Positions 44,653 through 53,123 of a stretch of 64,000 bases of DNA are shown one piece after another. Both the position numbers and the translations under genes were made by a program. How positions within the stretch are numbered: position 1 is the stretch's first letter; every line of letters starts with the position of its first letter. The notes under the pieces were generated by a model that made no database searches, was not told the origin of the DNA, and was given only the letters and a program-made list of their open reading frames with translations. Origin of the DNA: Desulfosarcina alkanivorans (lineage in GTDB: Bacteria; Desulfobacterota; Desulfobacteria; Desulfobacterales; Desulfosarcinaceae); NCBI RefSeq assembly GCF_009688945.1, contig NZ_AP021874.1, positions 6,696,001 through 6,760,000 on the forward strand. The letters run 5' to 3'.

Positions 44653-46374
44653 ATGGGGGGATGGCAACGATGGCATCACCTGGTCGCGCTCTTTCTGGCG
44701 GCGGTTGCCCTGGCCGCCTGCAGCGAGCCCAGCCGCCCCGATGCCCTTAGAATCGGCCTGGCCGAAGAACCGCGGACGCTCAACATCTGGCTGGCCAGTG
44801 ACGCCAATTCCCGCAAGGTGCTTTCCCTGATCTACCAGCCCCTGTACACGAATGACCCGGAGACCCTGGACCTGGTTCCCTGGCTGGCCGATGGCATGCC
44901 GGTGTACGACCCGCAGGGCCTCTCCTATACGGTCACCCTGCGCAACGCCCGCTGGTCGGACGGCAGTCCCTTCACTTCGCGGGACGTGGCCTTTACCGGC
45001 GAGCTGATTCGATCGTTCAAGGTGCCCCGTTATGCCTCCAAGTGGCGGTTCATCCGGCGCATCGACACCCCCGATGCCCGAACGGTGGTTTTTTACCTGA
45101 AAAAGCCCACGGCGACCTTCCTCACGGGAACGCTGGCCACGCCCATTGTTCAGGCCAAGGAGTGGGCGGCGGCCGCCGAAACGGCGCAAACCACCGAAAA
45201 GCCGCTGGCCTCCCTGATCAACCACCGCATTCGCCAGCCCGTGGGGACCGGGCCCTTCACCCTGGAACAGTGGCGGCAGGGGGCCTTTTTGCATCTGAAG
45301 CGCAATCCCCATTTTTTCGGCACCGGCCTGACCATCAGCGGGCGTACCCTGGGGCCGTTTGTGGACAACCTCATCTACACCGTTTTCGGCACCTCGGACG
45401 TGGCCATCCTGGCCCTCAAAAAGGGCAGCATCGATATGTTCTGGTGGCCCATCCAGCCCGGCTACATGGCCGATCTGGACCGGCAGCGGGAGATCCGCCT
45501 TTTTACCAACGAAAAGAGCGCCCTGTACTTCATGGGCTTCAACCTGCGACGACCGCCGTTTGATGATGCGACACTGCGACGCGCGGTGGCCCACCTGATT
45601 GACAAGGATTTCATCGTTTCACGGATTCTTCAGGGGCATGGCACCAAAATGTTCTCCGTGGTGCCGGCCGAAAACCGGTTCTGGTACGCGACGGACCTGC
45701 CGCGTTACGGGGACGGCATGAGCCGGGAGAGCCGGGTTAAAATCGCTTACCGGCTGCTCGCCGAGGCCGGGTACACCTGGCGGGTGCCGCCGGTGGATGC
45801 CGCCGGCAGGCTCCAGGCGGCCAGTGAGATCCGGCTGCCCGGGGGGCAGCCCATGAAGCGGTTTACGATCCTGACCCCGCCGGCGGACTACGATCCGCAC
45901 CGGGCCACCAGCGGGTTGATGATCCAGGAATGGCTGCGTGAACTGGGCATGCCCGCTTATGCCCGTCCCATGGCTTTTTCTTCCCTGCTGCAACAGGTCA
46001 AGGGCAATCATGATTTCGACGCCTTTATCCTGGGGTACGGCCGCCTGCGACTGGATCCGGGCTATGTGCGCAACCTGTTTCACTCGGCCAACGACAAGGC
46101 CAGGGGGTGGAACATGAGTGGATACCACAACCCCGCTTTCGATGATGTGGCCGACCGGTCGACTGCTGAAATGGACCCGGTCAAACGCCAGGCTCTGGTG
46201 GTGGAAATGCAAAAGCAGATCGCCGCGGACCTGCCCTACATTCCCATATACAAACCCTCCGTGGTGGAGGCGGTGCGCAGTGACCGCTTCGAGGGCTGGG
46301 TGGAGATGCTGGAAGGCATCGGCAACATCTGGTCCATGTGCCAGGTGACACCGGTGGACAACGATGGGACTTAA
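44653..46374 (+). CDS. Peptide-type ABC transporter solute-binding lipoprotein
   Basis: A 573-residue family 5 solute-binding protein. The signal peptide ends in a lipobox at LAAC (Cys22), so it is lipid-anchored in the periplasm. Family 5 hallmarks are the RNARWSDGSPFTSRDV segment near residues 97-115 and LRRAVAHLIDKDF in the C-terminal half. It is the first gene of a complete Opp-type transporter. Ligands of such proteins are oligopeptides, nickel complexes or small polar compounds. Its substrate is not known, but its GshB-like neighbour suggests a peptide-like compound. Confidence 0.87.
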   Translation: MGGWQRWHHLVALFLAAVALAACSEPSRPDALRIGLAEEPRTLNIWLASDANSRKVLSLIYQPLYTNDPETLDLVPWLADGMPVYDPQGLSYTVTLRNARWSDGSPFTSRDVAFTGELIRSFKVPRYASKWRFIRRIDTPDARTVVFYLKKPTATFLTGTLATPIVQAKEWAAAAETAQTTEKPLASLINHRIRQPVGTGPFTLEQWRQGAFLHLKRNPHFFGTGLTISGRTLGPFVDNLIYTVFGTSDVAILALKKGSIDMFWWPIQPGYMADLDRQREIRLFTNEKSALYFMGFNLRRPPFDDATLRRAVAHLIDKDFIVSRILQGHGTKMFSVVPAENRFWYATDLPRYGDGMSRESRVKIAYRLLAEAGYTWRVPPVDAAGRLQAASEIRLPGGQPMKRFTILTPPADYDPHRATSGLMIQEWLRELGMPAYARPMAFSSLLQQVKGNHDFDAFILGYGRLRLDPGYVRNLFHSANDKARGWNMSGYHNPAFDDVADRSTAEMDPVKRQALVVEMQKQIAADLPYIPIYKPSVVEAVRSDRFEGWVEMLEGIGNIWSMCQVTPVDNDGT

Positions 46375-47341
46375 ACGATTCATATTGAGGCGGCTGGTGG
46401 AGATCGCCGTGATCTTTTTTGTAATCATGACGGTGCTTTTCGTCCTGTTCCGCCTGGCCCCGGGAGATCCGGTCGACCGCATGGTGGATCCGTCCATGAC
46501 GCCGGAGGATGCCCAGCTGCTCATGGAGAGCATGGGGCTGGATAAGTCCGTCTGGGCCCAGTACATTTATTACCTGAAAAACGTGGCCACCGGTAACATG
46601 GGGGTCTCCTTCCACTATGGTGAGCCGGTGATCCATATCCTGATGGACCGGCTGCCCAACACCATTTTGCTGTTTACCACCTCTATTATCCTGTCGGCCC
46701 TCCTGGGCGTGTTTCTGGGGAAAATTGCCGCCTGGAAGCGCGGGGAGCGCACCGATACGCTGATGACCATAGGCGCGCTTTTCTGCCACACCCTTTTTCT
46801 GCCGTGGCTGGCCTTGATCATGATCTGGCTTTTTTCCTACCGGGTGGGCTGGTTTCCCATCACCGGGATGGTTTCACCCCAGGTGTGGATCGACCCGGAG
46901 GCCGGTCTGGTCAGCAAGGCTGCGGATGTGCTTCATCACATGGCCCTGCCGCTGATGACGCTGGTCCTGATCCATTTCGGCAGCTACCTGCTGGTGATGC
47001 GCTCCAGCATGCTCGAAACCCTCAAGGACGATTACATCATCACCGCCAGAGCCAAGGGCCTTGACGAAAAGACCATCCGGGACCGCCACGCGGCGCCCAA
47101 TGCGGCCCTGCCCGTGGTGACCAGCGTGGGACTGAGCCTGGCCTTTTCCATCAATGGCGGGGCCCTGACCGAAACGGTATTCACCTGGCCGGGTATCGGC
47201 AGGGAGCTGGTTTTTTCCGTCAGCCACGCCGACTATCCGCTGGCCCAGGCGGCCTTTCTGCTGATCGCCATCGTGGTGCTGGTGGCCAATTTGCTGGTGG
47301 ACGTGCTTTACGCCTACCTGGACCCGAGGATACGGTATTGA
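46364..47341 (+). CDS. Opp-type ABC transporter permease, OppB-like
   Basis: A 325-residue inner-membrane protein with about six membrane helices. The C-terminal EAA-loop region shows ...YIITARAKGLDEKTIRDRHAAPNAALPVV, the conserved cytoplasmic loop that contacts the ATPase. It begins inside the end of the solute-binding gene (11-bp overlap), which implies coupled translation. Together with the next three genes it forms one transporter. Confidence 0.9.
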   Translation: MGLKRFILRRLVEIAVIFFVIMTVLFVLFRLAPGDPVDRMVDPSMTPEDAQLLMESMGLDKSVWAQYIYYLKNVATGNMGVSFHYGEPVIHILMDRLPNTILLFTTSIILSALLGVFLGKIAAWKRGERTDTLMTIGALFCHTLFLPWLALIMIWLFSYRVGWFPITGMVSPQVWIDPEAGLVSKAADVLHHMALPLMTLVLIHFGSYLLVMRSSMLETLKDDYIITARAKGLDEKTIRDRHAAPNAALPVVTSVGLSLAFSINGGALTETVFTWPGIGRELVFSVSHADYPLAQAAFLLIAIVVLVANLLVDVLYAYLDPRIRY

Positions 47342-47342
47342 T

Positions 47343-48299
47343 ATGAGCGATCCCTCCCGTCCGGCCCCTATCGGGGAAAAAACACCTGATATTCCCGTCG
47401 GCAAGCACCGGCCCCATTGGGTAGAGCGCTTCCTTGACGGTTGGGCCGTCTACCGTAAAAACATAATCGGCCGAATCGGACTGACCCTGCTGGGCGTTTT
47501 TGCCTTCATGGCATTGGCCAGCTTCATCCCGCCATTGGTGAGCCCCATGTACCACCCCATGATCGGGGTCGATCCGGATATCTCTTACAGCACCGGTCCG
47601 AGCCTGCGGCACTGGCTGGGTACCGATTTCATCGGGCGGGACATTTTCAGCCAGCTTCTGGCCGGTGCGCGCATCGCATTCATGGTGGGCATTTCGTCTG
47701 CCCTGATCAGCATCCTGTTCGGCACCACCATCGGCATGGTGGCCGGGTACGCGGGAGGGCGCACCGATCTGGTGCTCATGCGCCTGGCGGACATGATCAT
47801 GGTCATGCCCACACTGCTGGTGGTGCTGATCCTGTCGGCCTTATTCGGTCAACTGAACATCTGGGTCATCGTGCTGATGATCGCCCTGTTCCGCTGGCCC
47901 GGTGTCGCCCGCGTGATCCGTTCCCAGACCCTCTCCCTTCGCCATCGGCCGTTTATCGATGCGGCGTGGGTGGCCGGAGCGTCGCATCTGCGCATCATTT
48001 TCGGGCACATCCTTCCCAACGTGATGCCCCTGGCGCTGCTGTACATGACGTTCAGGGTCACCTCGGCCATCATTATCGAGGCGGCCCTGGCTTTCCTGGG
48101 GTTCGGGGATCCGGGCACCGTCAGCTGGGGCATGATGCTTCAATGGGTGTGGAAGACGGGCCATATGTTCCAGGCGCCATACTGGCTGCTGCCTCCGGGC
48201 ATCTGCATTTCACTGATTACCATGGCCTTTTACATGACCGGCAGGGCCATGGATGACGTGCTGGATCCGCGGCTGCGAAAAGAGGAGGCCGCCCCGTGA
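47343..48299 (+). CDS. Opp-type ABC transporter permease, OppC-like
   Basis: A 318-residue second permease subunit. Membrane helices flank the EAA-type loop (AAWVAGASHLRIIFGHILPNVMPL), and the N-terminal part has GTDFIGRDIFSQLLAGARIAF, typical of OppC/DppC. It starts 1 bp after the previous stop and its own stop overlaps the next start (GTGA). Confidence 0.9.
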   Translation: MSDPSRPAPIGEKTPDIPVGKHRPHWVERFLDGWAVYRKNIIGRIGLTLLGVFAFMALASFIPPLVSPMYHPMIGVDPDISYSTGPSLRHWLGTDFIGRDIFSQLLAGARIAFMVGISSALISILFGTTIGMVAGYAGGRTDLVLMRLADMIMVMPTLLVVLILSALFGQLNIWVIVLMIALFRWPGVARVIRSQTLSLRHRPFIDAAWVAGASHLRIIFGHILPNVMPLALLYMTFRVTSAIIIEAALAFLGFGDPGTVSWGMMLQWVWKTGHMFQAPYWLLPPGICISLITMAFYMTGRAMDDVLDPRLRKEEAAP

Positions 48300-49276
48300 C
48301 CAAGGCCCTGCTGGAAGTGGACAACCTGAGCGTCGGCTACCGCACCGCCAGCGGCATCCAGATGGCTGTGGATGACGTTTCTTTTCGCGTGGACCGGGGA
48401 GGGTCCCTGGGGCTGGTGGGCGAATCCGGATGCGGGAAAACCACCATCGGCATGGCACTCATGGGCCTGCTGGCGTCCAATGCAACCATTGTTTCGGGGC
48501 AGGTCCGCTTTGAGGGTGAAGACCTGACTGCCGTCAGCGACCAGCGAATGCGGCAGATCCGGTGGCGCCGCATCGCCATGATTTTCCAGGCCGCCATGAA
48601 TGCCCTCAATCCGGTTCATCGGGTCCAGGACCAGATTGCCGAAGCCATCATCACGCACGAGCCGGAACTGTCCAGCCATGCCGTGGCCCACCGGGCACGG
48701 TCCCTGTTCGAACTGGTCAAGATTCCCGCAGACCGGCTCCAGGGGTATCCCCACCAGTTTTCCGGCGGCATGCGCCAGCGGGTGATCATCGCCATGGCCC
48801 TGGCCTGCAATCCTTCGCTGATCATTGCCGATGAGCCCACCACGGCCCTGGATGTCATTGTCCAGAATCAGATTTTAAACGCCATCGGTACGTTTCAAAA
48901 GGAGATGAACATCGGCATGATTTTCATTTCCCATGATCTGGCCGTGGTGGCGGATGTCTGCACCCATATCGGCGTCATGCATGCCGGCAGCCTGGTGGAA
49001 TACGGCACCCGGCAGGAAGTGCTGGACTGTCCCGGACACCCCTACACTCGGATGCTGGTGGGATCGCTGCTCACCCTGTCGGATGAGCCGGCAGACCTGT
49101 CCGGCCTGGTTTGCCCCGCGGGCAGCAATGGACCCGTTGCGGCCGCCGGATGTCCCGTCCAGGCCATGTGCCCCAGTTCCACGGCTGCCTGCCAGCGTGG
49201 ACAGGCCCAATGGGTTGAATTGTCGCCCACCCACCGGGTTCGCTGCCAGCAGGCCGGGGAGGAACTCTTCAGATGA
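48296..49276 (+). CDS. Opp-type ABC transporter ATPase, OppD-like
   Basis: A 326-residue ATP-binding subunit. Walker A is GESGCGKTT, the signature is FSGGMRQRV, and Walker B is IIADEPTT. The C-terminal extension carries the CPAGSN and CPVQAMCP cysteine-rich region found in OppD/OppF-type ATPases. It uses a GTG start that overlaps the OppC stop. All catalytic motifs are intact. Confidence 0.92.
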   Translation: MTKALLEVDNLSVGYRTASGIQMAVDDVSFRVDRGGSLGLVGESGCGKTTIGMALMGLLASNATIVSGQVRFEGEDLTAVSDQRMRQIRWRRIAMIFQAAMNALNPVHRVQDQIAEAIITHEPELSSHAVAHRARSLFELVKIPADRLQGYPHQFSGGMRQRVIIAMALACNPSLIIADEPTTALDVIVQNQILNAIGTFQKEMNIGMIFISHDLAVVADVCTHIGVMHAGSLVEYGTRQEVLDCPGHPYTRMLVGSLLTLSDEPADLSGLVCPAGSNGPVAAAGCPVQAMCPSSTAACQRGQAQWVELSPTHRVRCQQAGEELFR

Positions 49277-50256
49277 ACACCACCGGCCGCGCTGCGATCC
49301 TTTCAATGACCGATGTGACCAAGGTTTACCATGCCGGCAACAGCCTGTTGGGCAAGCCCGGAGGCCGCATCGTTGCCCTGGACCGGTTTTCACTGGACAT
49401 CCGCGCCGGTGAGATTTTCGGGCTGGTCGGCGAAAGCGGCAGCGGCAAAACGACGGCCAGCCGGCTGATCGTCGGTCTGGAATCCCCCGACGAAGGCGCG
49501 ATCCAGTTCGACGGACAGGATATTGTGGGCCTCAAAGGGCGCAAGCGGCGGGAACTCGCCAGGCAGGTTCAGGTGATCTTCCAGGATCCCTACCAGAGCC
49601 TCAACGCCCACCTCTCCATTTTCGACACCGTGTGCGAACCGCTGGCCATCCACGGCATCGGTGACCGGGGGAGCCGGCAGCTTCAGGTCTGCGAAGCCCT
49701 CGAAACGGCCGGGCTGACGCCGCCGGAAGCCTATCTGGGCCGCTACCCCCACCAGCTTTCAGGCGGTCAGCGCCAGCGGGTGGCCATCGCCCGGGCCATG
49801 GTGCTGAAGCCGGGGTTTCTGATTGCCGACGAGCCCACCTCGATGCTGGATGCCTCCATTTCATTTCAGATTTTTCGACTGCTGCACCGTCTGCGGGAGA
49901 CGCTGGGCCTTACCATGCTGTTTATCACCCACAGCCTGGCAGCGGCCCGCAACCTGTGTGACCGTGTGGGGGTGATCTACCGGGGGCGGCTGGTGGAAGA
50001 GGGAACGGCCCGGGAAACCATCATGCACCCCCGGCATCCGTATACCCGGGCCCTTCTCGACGCCCATCCCCGCTTCGGCTGCAGCTCCCGCAGGGGGTAC
50101 GACACCCTGCTGGAGGTCGAACGGCCCCGTCCGCAAACCGACCACTGCCCGTTTTATCCCCGCTGCCGTTCGGCGGTCGACAACACCTGCAATCGTCATG
50201 CACCGTCCCTGAAAAATCTGGAGGCCGGGCACCGGGTCTCCTGTTTTCTTTTCTGA
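49273..50256 (+). CDS. Opp-type ABC transporter ATPase, OppF-like
   Basis: A 327-residue second ATP-binding subunit. Walker A GESGSGKTT, signature LSGGQRQRV and Walker B LIADEPTS are present. The C-terminal CPFYPRCRSA matches the peptide-transporter ATPase tail. It overlaps OppD by 4 bp. This completes the five-gene transporter; no further gene follows before a 256-bp gap. The GshB-like ligase is the only non-transport gene in the operon. Confidence 0.92.
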   Translation: MNTTGRAAILSMTDVTKVYHAGNSLLGKPGGRIVALDRFSLDIRAGEIFGLVGESGSGKTTASRLIVGLESPDEGAIQFDGQDIVGLKGRKRRELARQVQVIFQDPYQSLNAHLSIFDTVCEPLAIHGIGDRGSRQLQVCEALETAGLTPPEAYLGRYPHQLSGGQRQRVAIARAMVLKPGFLIADEPTSMLDASISFQIFRLLHRLRETLGLTMLFITHSLAAARNLCDRVGVIYRGRLVEEGTARETIMHPRHPYTRALLDAHPRFGCSSRRGYDTLLEVERPRPQTDHCPFYPRCRSAVDNTCNRHAPSLKNLEAGHRVSCFLF

Positions 50257-50512
50257 CGGGCATTGCCCGGACCGGCAGGCGGGTTTATTTTTCAATGGTG
50301 ACCGCTTGAGCGAACGATCGCTTCGATTTCGACTGAACACGCAGCCGCCATGTTTCAAACCAAATTCCTGCACCCTGGAAAATGGTTTTATCGTGCAAGG
50401 GGCTCTGGCCGGTTCCGGCCAGTGCCCCGAAGGGGAACGCGCTCAGGCGTTACCAACATCTGCTTGGCAGCGGCGCTGATTCCAATACGGCGCCCGAAGA
50501 GGTTCAGGTCCG

Positions 50513-51952
50513 ATGAAAGCCAACCCGTCGAATCATCGACATGAAAAAACCGCCGGCGATCGCGGTATCCGCGAGATCCTGCTGGCCGGCGTCTTCTGGC
50601 GGATCCTGGTTATCGAGATGATCCTGCTGGCCTGGTCCGTGGTCTACAAGATGGCCTCGGAGGGGGCCGGCGGCACAGAACTGCTGTGGTATGCCCTGCG
50701 TATCATTTTGCTGGTGGCCATCATCCTCGTGTTCATGATGATCTCCCTGCGCCGTTTTCTGGAAAAGAAGATCATCCGGCCCATGGAGGCCGTGGCCGAG
50801 GCCAATCGCCGGCTGGATGTCTCCCGCCCGGAGGTGGACCAGGTGCCCCTTGACGCGGATGCGGCCGTGGAAATCCGGGAAGTGGTTTCCACCCGGGCCA
50901 AAATGCTGGAAGCGATCCTGAACGTGTCCAACCAGCGGCTTCAGCTGGTCAATTTCATCAAGGACACATTCGGTCGTTACCTGAGTCGAAAAATCGTCGA
51001 CGAGATCCTGCAGTCCCCTGAAGGGCGGCGGATCGGTGGTCGCCGGCAGACGGTGACCGTGCTCATGTCCGACCTGAGGGGCTTTTCCGACCTCTCCGAT
51101 TCCCGGGACCCGGAGGAGATGGTACGCATTCTCAACCGTTACCTGGAGGCGATGACTCAGGTGATCGAGCGGTATGACGGCGTGATCGACGAATTTATCG
51201 GCGATGCCATTCTCGCCGTGTTCGGCATCCCTGAAGAAAAAAACGACGATCCGGCCCGGGCCGTGGCCTGTGCCCTTGCCATGCAGCAGACCCTGGCCGG
51301 CCTGAACCGGGAGTTCATCGCCGAGGGCCTGCCACCCATGGAAATGGGGGTCGGGATAAATACCGGCCCGGTGGTGGTGGGAAACCTGGGGTCCGAAGCC
51401 CGGACCAAATACGGCATTGTCGGAGCCGTGGTCAATGTCGCCTCGCGCATCGAATCCAATACCGTCGGCGGGCAGGTGCTGGTGGGTGAAGCCACCCATG
51501 CCCGGGTCAAGGCACTGGCCACGGCACTGCCACCGATGACGGTCATGATGAAAGGGTTGAAACGGCCCCTGGTCTGCTACCCGGTGACTGCCATCGGGCC
51601 GCCCTACGCAATTCGTTTCGCCCCGAAAACACCCGACCCGCTGGTGGAGATCCGGTTACCTTTTCAAATGTGGCAACTGGATGGCAAAAAAGTCGTTGCC
51701 GGGCCCACAGCGGGTGAAACCCAACGGCTCAACGCATCGACCGTTGTCGTCAGCGTTCCTGAATCCCTGGCGCCGTTGACAAATGTGAAGCTCTTATTTA
51801 CGTTCTGCCAGGAGGCGCATTGCTTTTCAGACATTTACGCCAAGGTGGTTGAGGTGGACAATGATCTCCGCCCGCCTGTTTGCCGGTTGCATGTCACCTA
51901 CATGGACCAGGCGGACCGGGCGCTGCTGGATCGGTGGATCCGGGCGGTCTGA
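50513..51952 (+). CDS. Class III adenylate/guanylate cyclase
   Basis: A 479-residue membrane-bound nucleotidyl cyclase. Two N-terminal membrane helices (about residues 22-45 and 60-82) lead through a HAMP-like segment to the cyclase domain. The two metal-binding Asp are in LMSDLRGF and FIGDAILAVFG, and the transition-state Asn/Arg are in GAVVNVASRIES, so catalysis looks intact. The C-terminal ~110 residues resemble a degenerate PilZ domain that lacks the RxxxR c-di-GMP motif. It lies 3.9 kb before a cNMP-binding protein gene in the same direction, which could be its reader. Confidence 0.88.
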   Translation: MKANPSNHRHEKTAGDRGIREILLAGVFWRILVIEMILLAWSVVYKMASEGAGGTELLWYALRIILLVAIILVFMMISLRRFLEKKIIRPMEAVAEANRRLDVSRPEVDQVPLDADAAVEIREVVSTRAKMLEAILNVSNQRLQLVNFIKDTFGRYLSRKIVDEILQSPEGRRIGGRRQTVTVLMSDLRGFSDLSDSRDPEEMVRILNRYLEAMTQVIERYDGVIDEFIGDAILAVFGIPEEKNDDPARAVACALAMQQTLAGLNREFIAEGLPPMEMGVGINTGPVVVGNLGSEARTKYGIVGAVVNVASRIESNTVGGQVLVGEATHARVKALATALPPMTVMMKGLKRPLVCYPVTAIGPPYAIRFAPKTPDPLVEIRLPFQMWQLDGKKVVAGPTAGETQRLNASTVVVSVPESLAPLTNVKLLFTFCQEAHCFSDIYAKVVEVDNDLRPPVCRLHVTYMDQADRALLDRWIRAV

Positions 51953-52108
51953 CTCATGACCCGACGGCCTTGGATGACATGCACCTGCAGGCGAAGGCCC
52001 AGCCGGTTGCGCCGAAGCGGTGGCGGCGCTTGACAACCCGCCTCCACGGCCGTTGCCGCAGATTCATCTCAATTCTTGAACCGTCACTCCTGACAAAGGT
52101 TTGAAGCG

Positions 52109-52999
52109 ATGATGGATGCCCAAAACACTTTCCCGGGAAGCCCGAACGCCATACGGGGCGCGTCCCGTATGGCGGCAGGCGGAATAAATCGCGGTTGCCG
52201 CCGGTTCCTGATGATCCTCGCCTTTTCGGTCGTTTTTTTCCCGGCCTGGGCGGGCCACGCCCAGGAGCAGAAGGTGCACAATTCCCTGGGCATGGAATTC
52301 GTGTTGGTCCCCGCCGGTATGTTCCTTATGGGAAGCCCTCTGGATGAGGCCTATCGAAGCCCTTCGGAAGTCCAGCACCCGGTCACCATCTCGCGTCCAT
52401 TCTACATGCAGACCACCGAGGTGACCGTCGACCAGTGGCGGGCGGTCATGGGGCGGCGTTTTCTGGCCCGCAAGAAAGGCTCCGGAGACATGCCGGTGGT
52501 CAAGGTGTCCTGGTACGACTGTAAAAAATTTATCCGTAAACTCAACCGGATGACCGGTGACCTCTATTTACTGCCCACCGAGGCCCAGTGGGAATATGCC
52601 GCGCGGGCGGGCAGCGAAACGCCCTATTTCTGGGGAAGCCAGATCGACTGCAGCCGGGCCATGTTTGCCAACAATCCCATGAAGTATGATGCCTGTGTCG
52701 GGGTCCACCAGGCTTCGGGAAGGCCGAAACCCGTGAAAAGCTACCCCCCCAATGCCTGGGGGTTGTATGACATGCACGGCAATGTCTGGGAGTGGTGCGA
52801 GGACCGCTTTGGCCGCTACGGCGCCGTTTCGATGGTCGATCCATGCGAGACCGAGTCGGGCAAAGACCGGGTCCGCCGCGGCGGCAGCTGGTTTGGCCCC
52901 GGATATTCCTGCCGGAGCGCCAATCGTGCCTATGGCCACCCCATGAGCCGGCTGCAGAATACCGGATTCAGACTGGTCATGGCATTGCCCGACCGTTAA
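52109..52999 (+). CDS. Exported SUMF1/formylglycine-generating-like protein
   Basis: A 296-residue protein with a membrane or signal-anchor segment after a ~35-residue basic leader. The SUMF1 fold is clear: LGMEFVLVPAGMFLMGSP, TEVTVDQWRAVMG, LPTEAQWEYAARAG, YDMHGNVWEWCED, and RRGGSWFGPGYSCRSANR. Real formylglycine-generating enzymes have two cysteines near this last motif; only one is seen (GYSC), so it is probably a non-catalytic or differently acting paralogue. No sulfatase gene is adjacent. It stands between the cyclase and the nucleotide-transporter-like gene. Confidence 0.85.
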   Translation: MMDAQNTFPGSPNAIRGASRMAAGGINRGCRRFLMILAFSVVFFPAWAGHAQEQKVHNSLGMEFVLVPAGMFLMGSPLDEAYRSPSEVQHPVTISRPFYMQTTEVTVDQWRAVMGRRFLARKKGSGDMPVVKVSWYDCKKFIRKLNRMTGDLYLLPTEAQWEYAARAGSETPYFWGSQIDCSRAMFANNPMKYDACVGVHQASGRPKPVKSYPPNAWGLYDMHGNVWEWCEDRFGRYGAVSMVDPCETESGKDRVRRGGSWFGPGYSCRSANRAYGHPMSRLQNTGFRLVMALPDR

Positions 53000-53123
53000 A
53001 ATGACACCCCTTTGCCCCATTAAACCGACGACATTTCCATGGCCGGCGATTCGACCCGCGACCGTCGCCGCCGTTTTCAACCGACCCGGACAGCGTCCTG
53101 CCACCTGAAAAGGAAGATCGGCA

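Noticed and set aside
52109..52999. Active formylglycine-generating enzyme
   Set aside because: Only one of the two expected cysteines is visible near the C-terminal motif and no sulfatase is adjacent, so only the fold is claimed.
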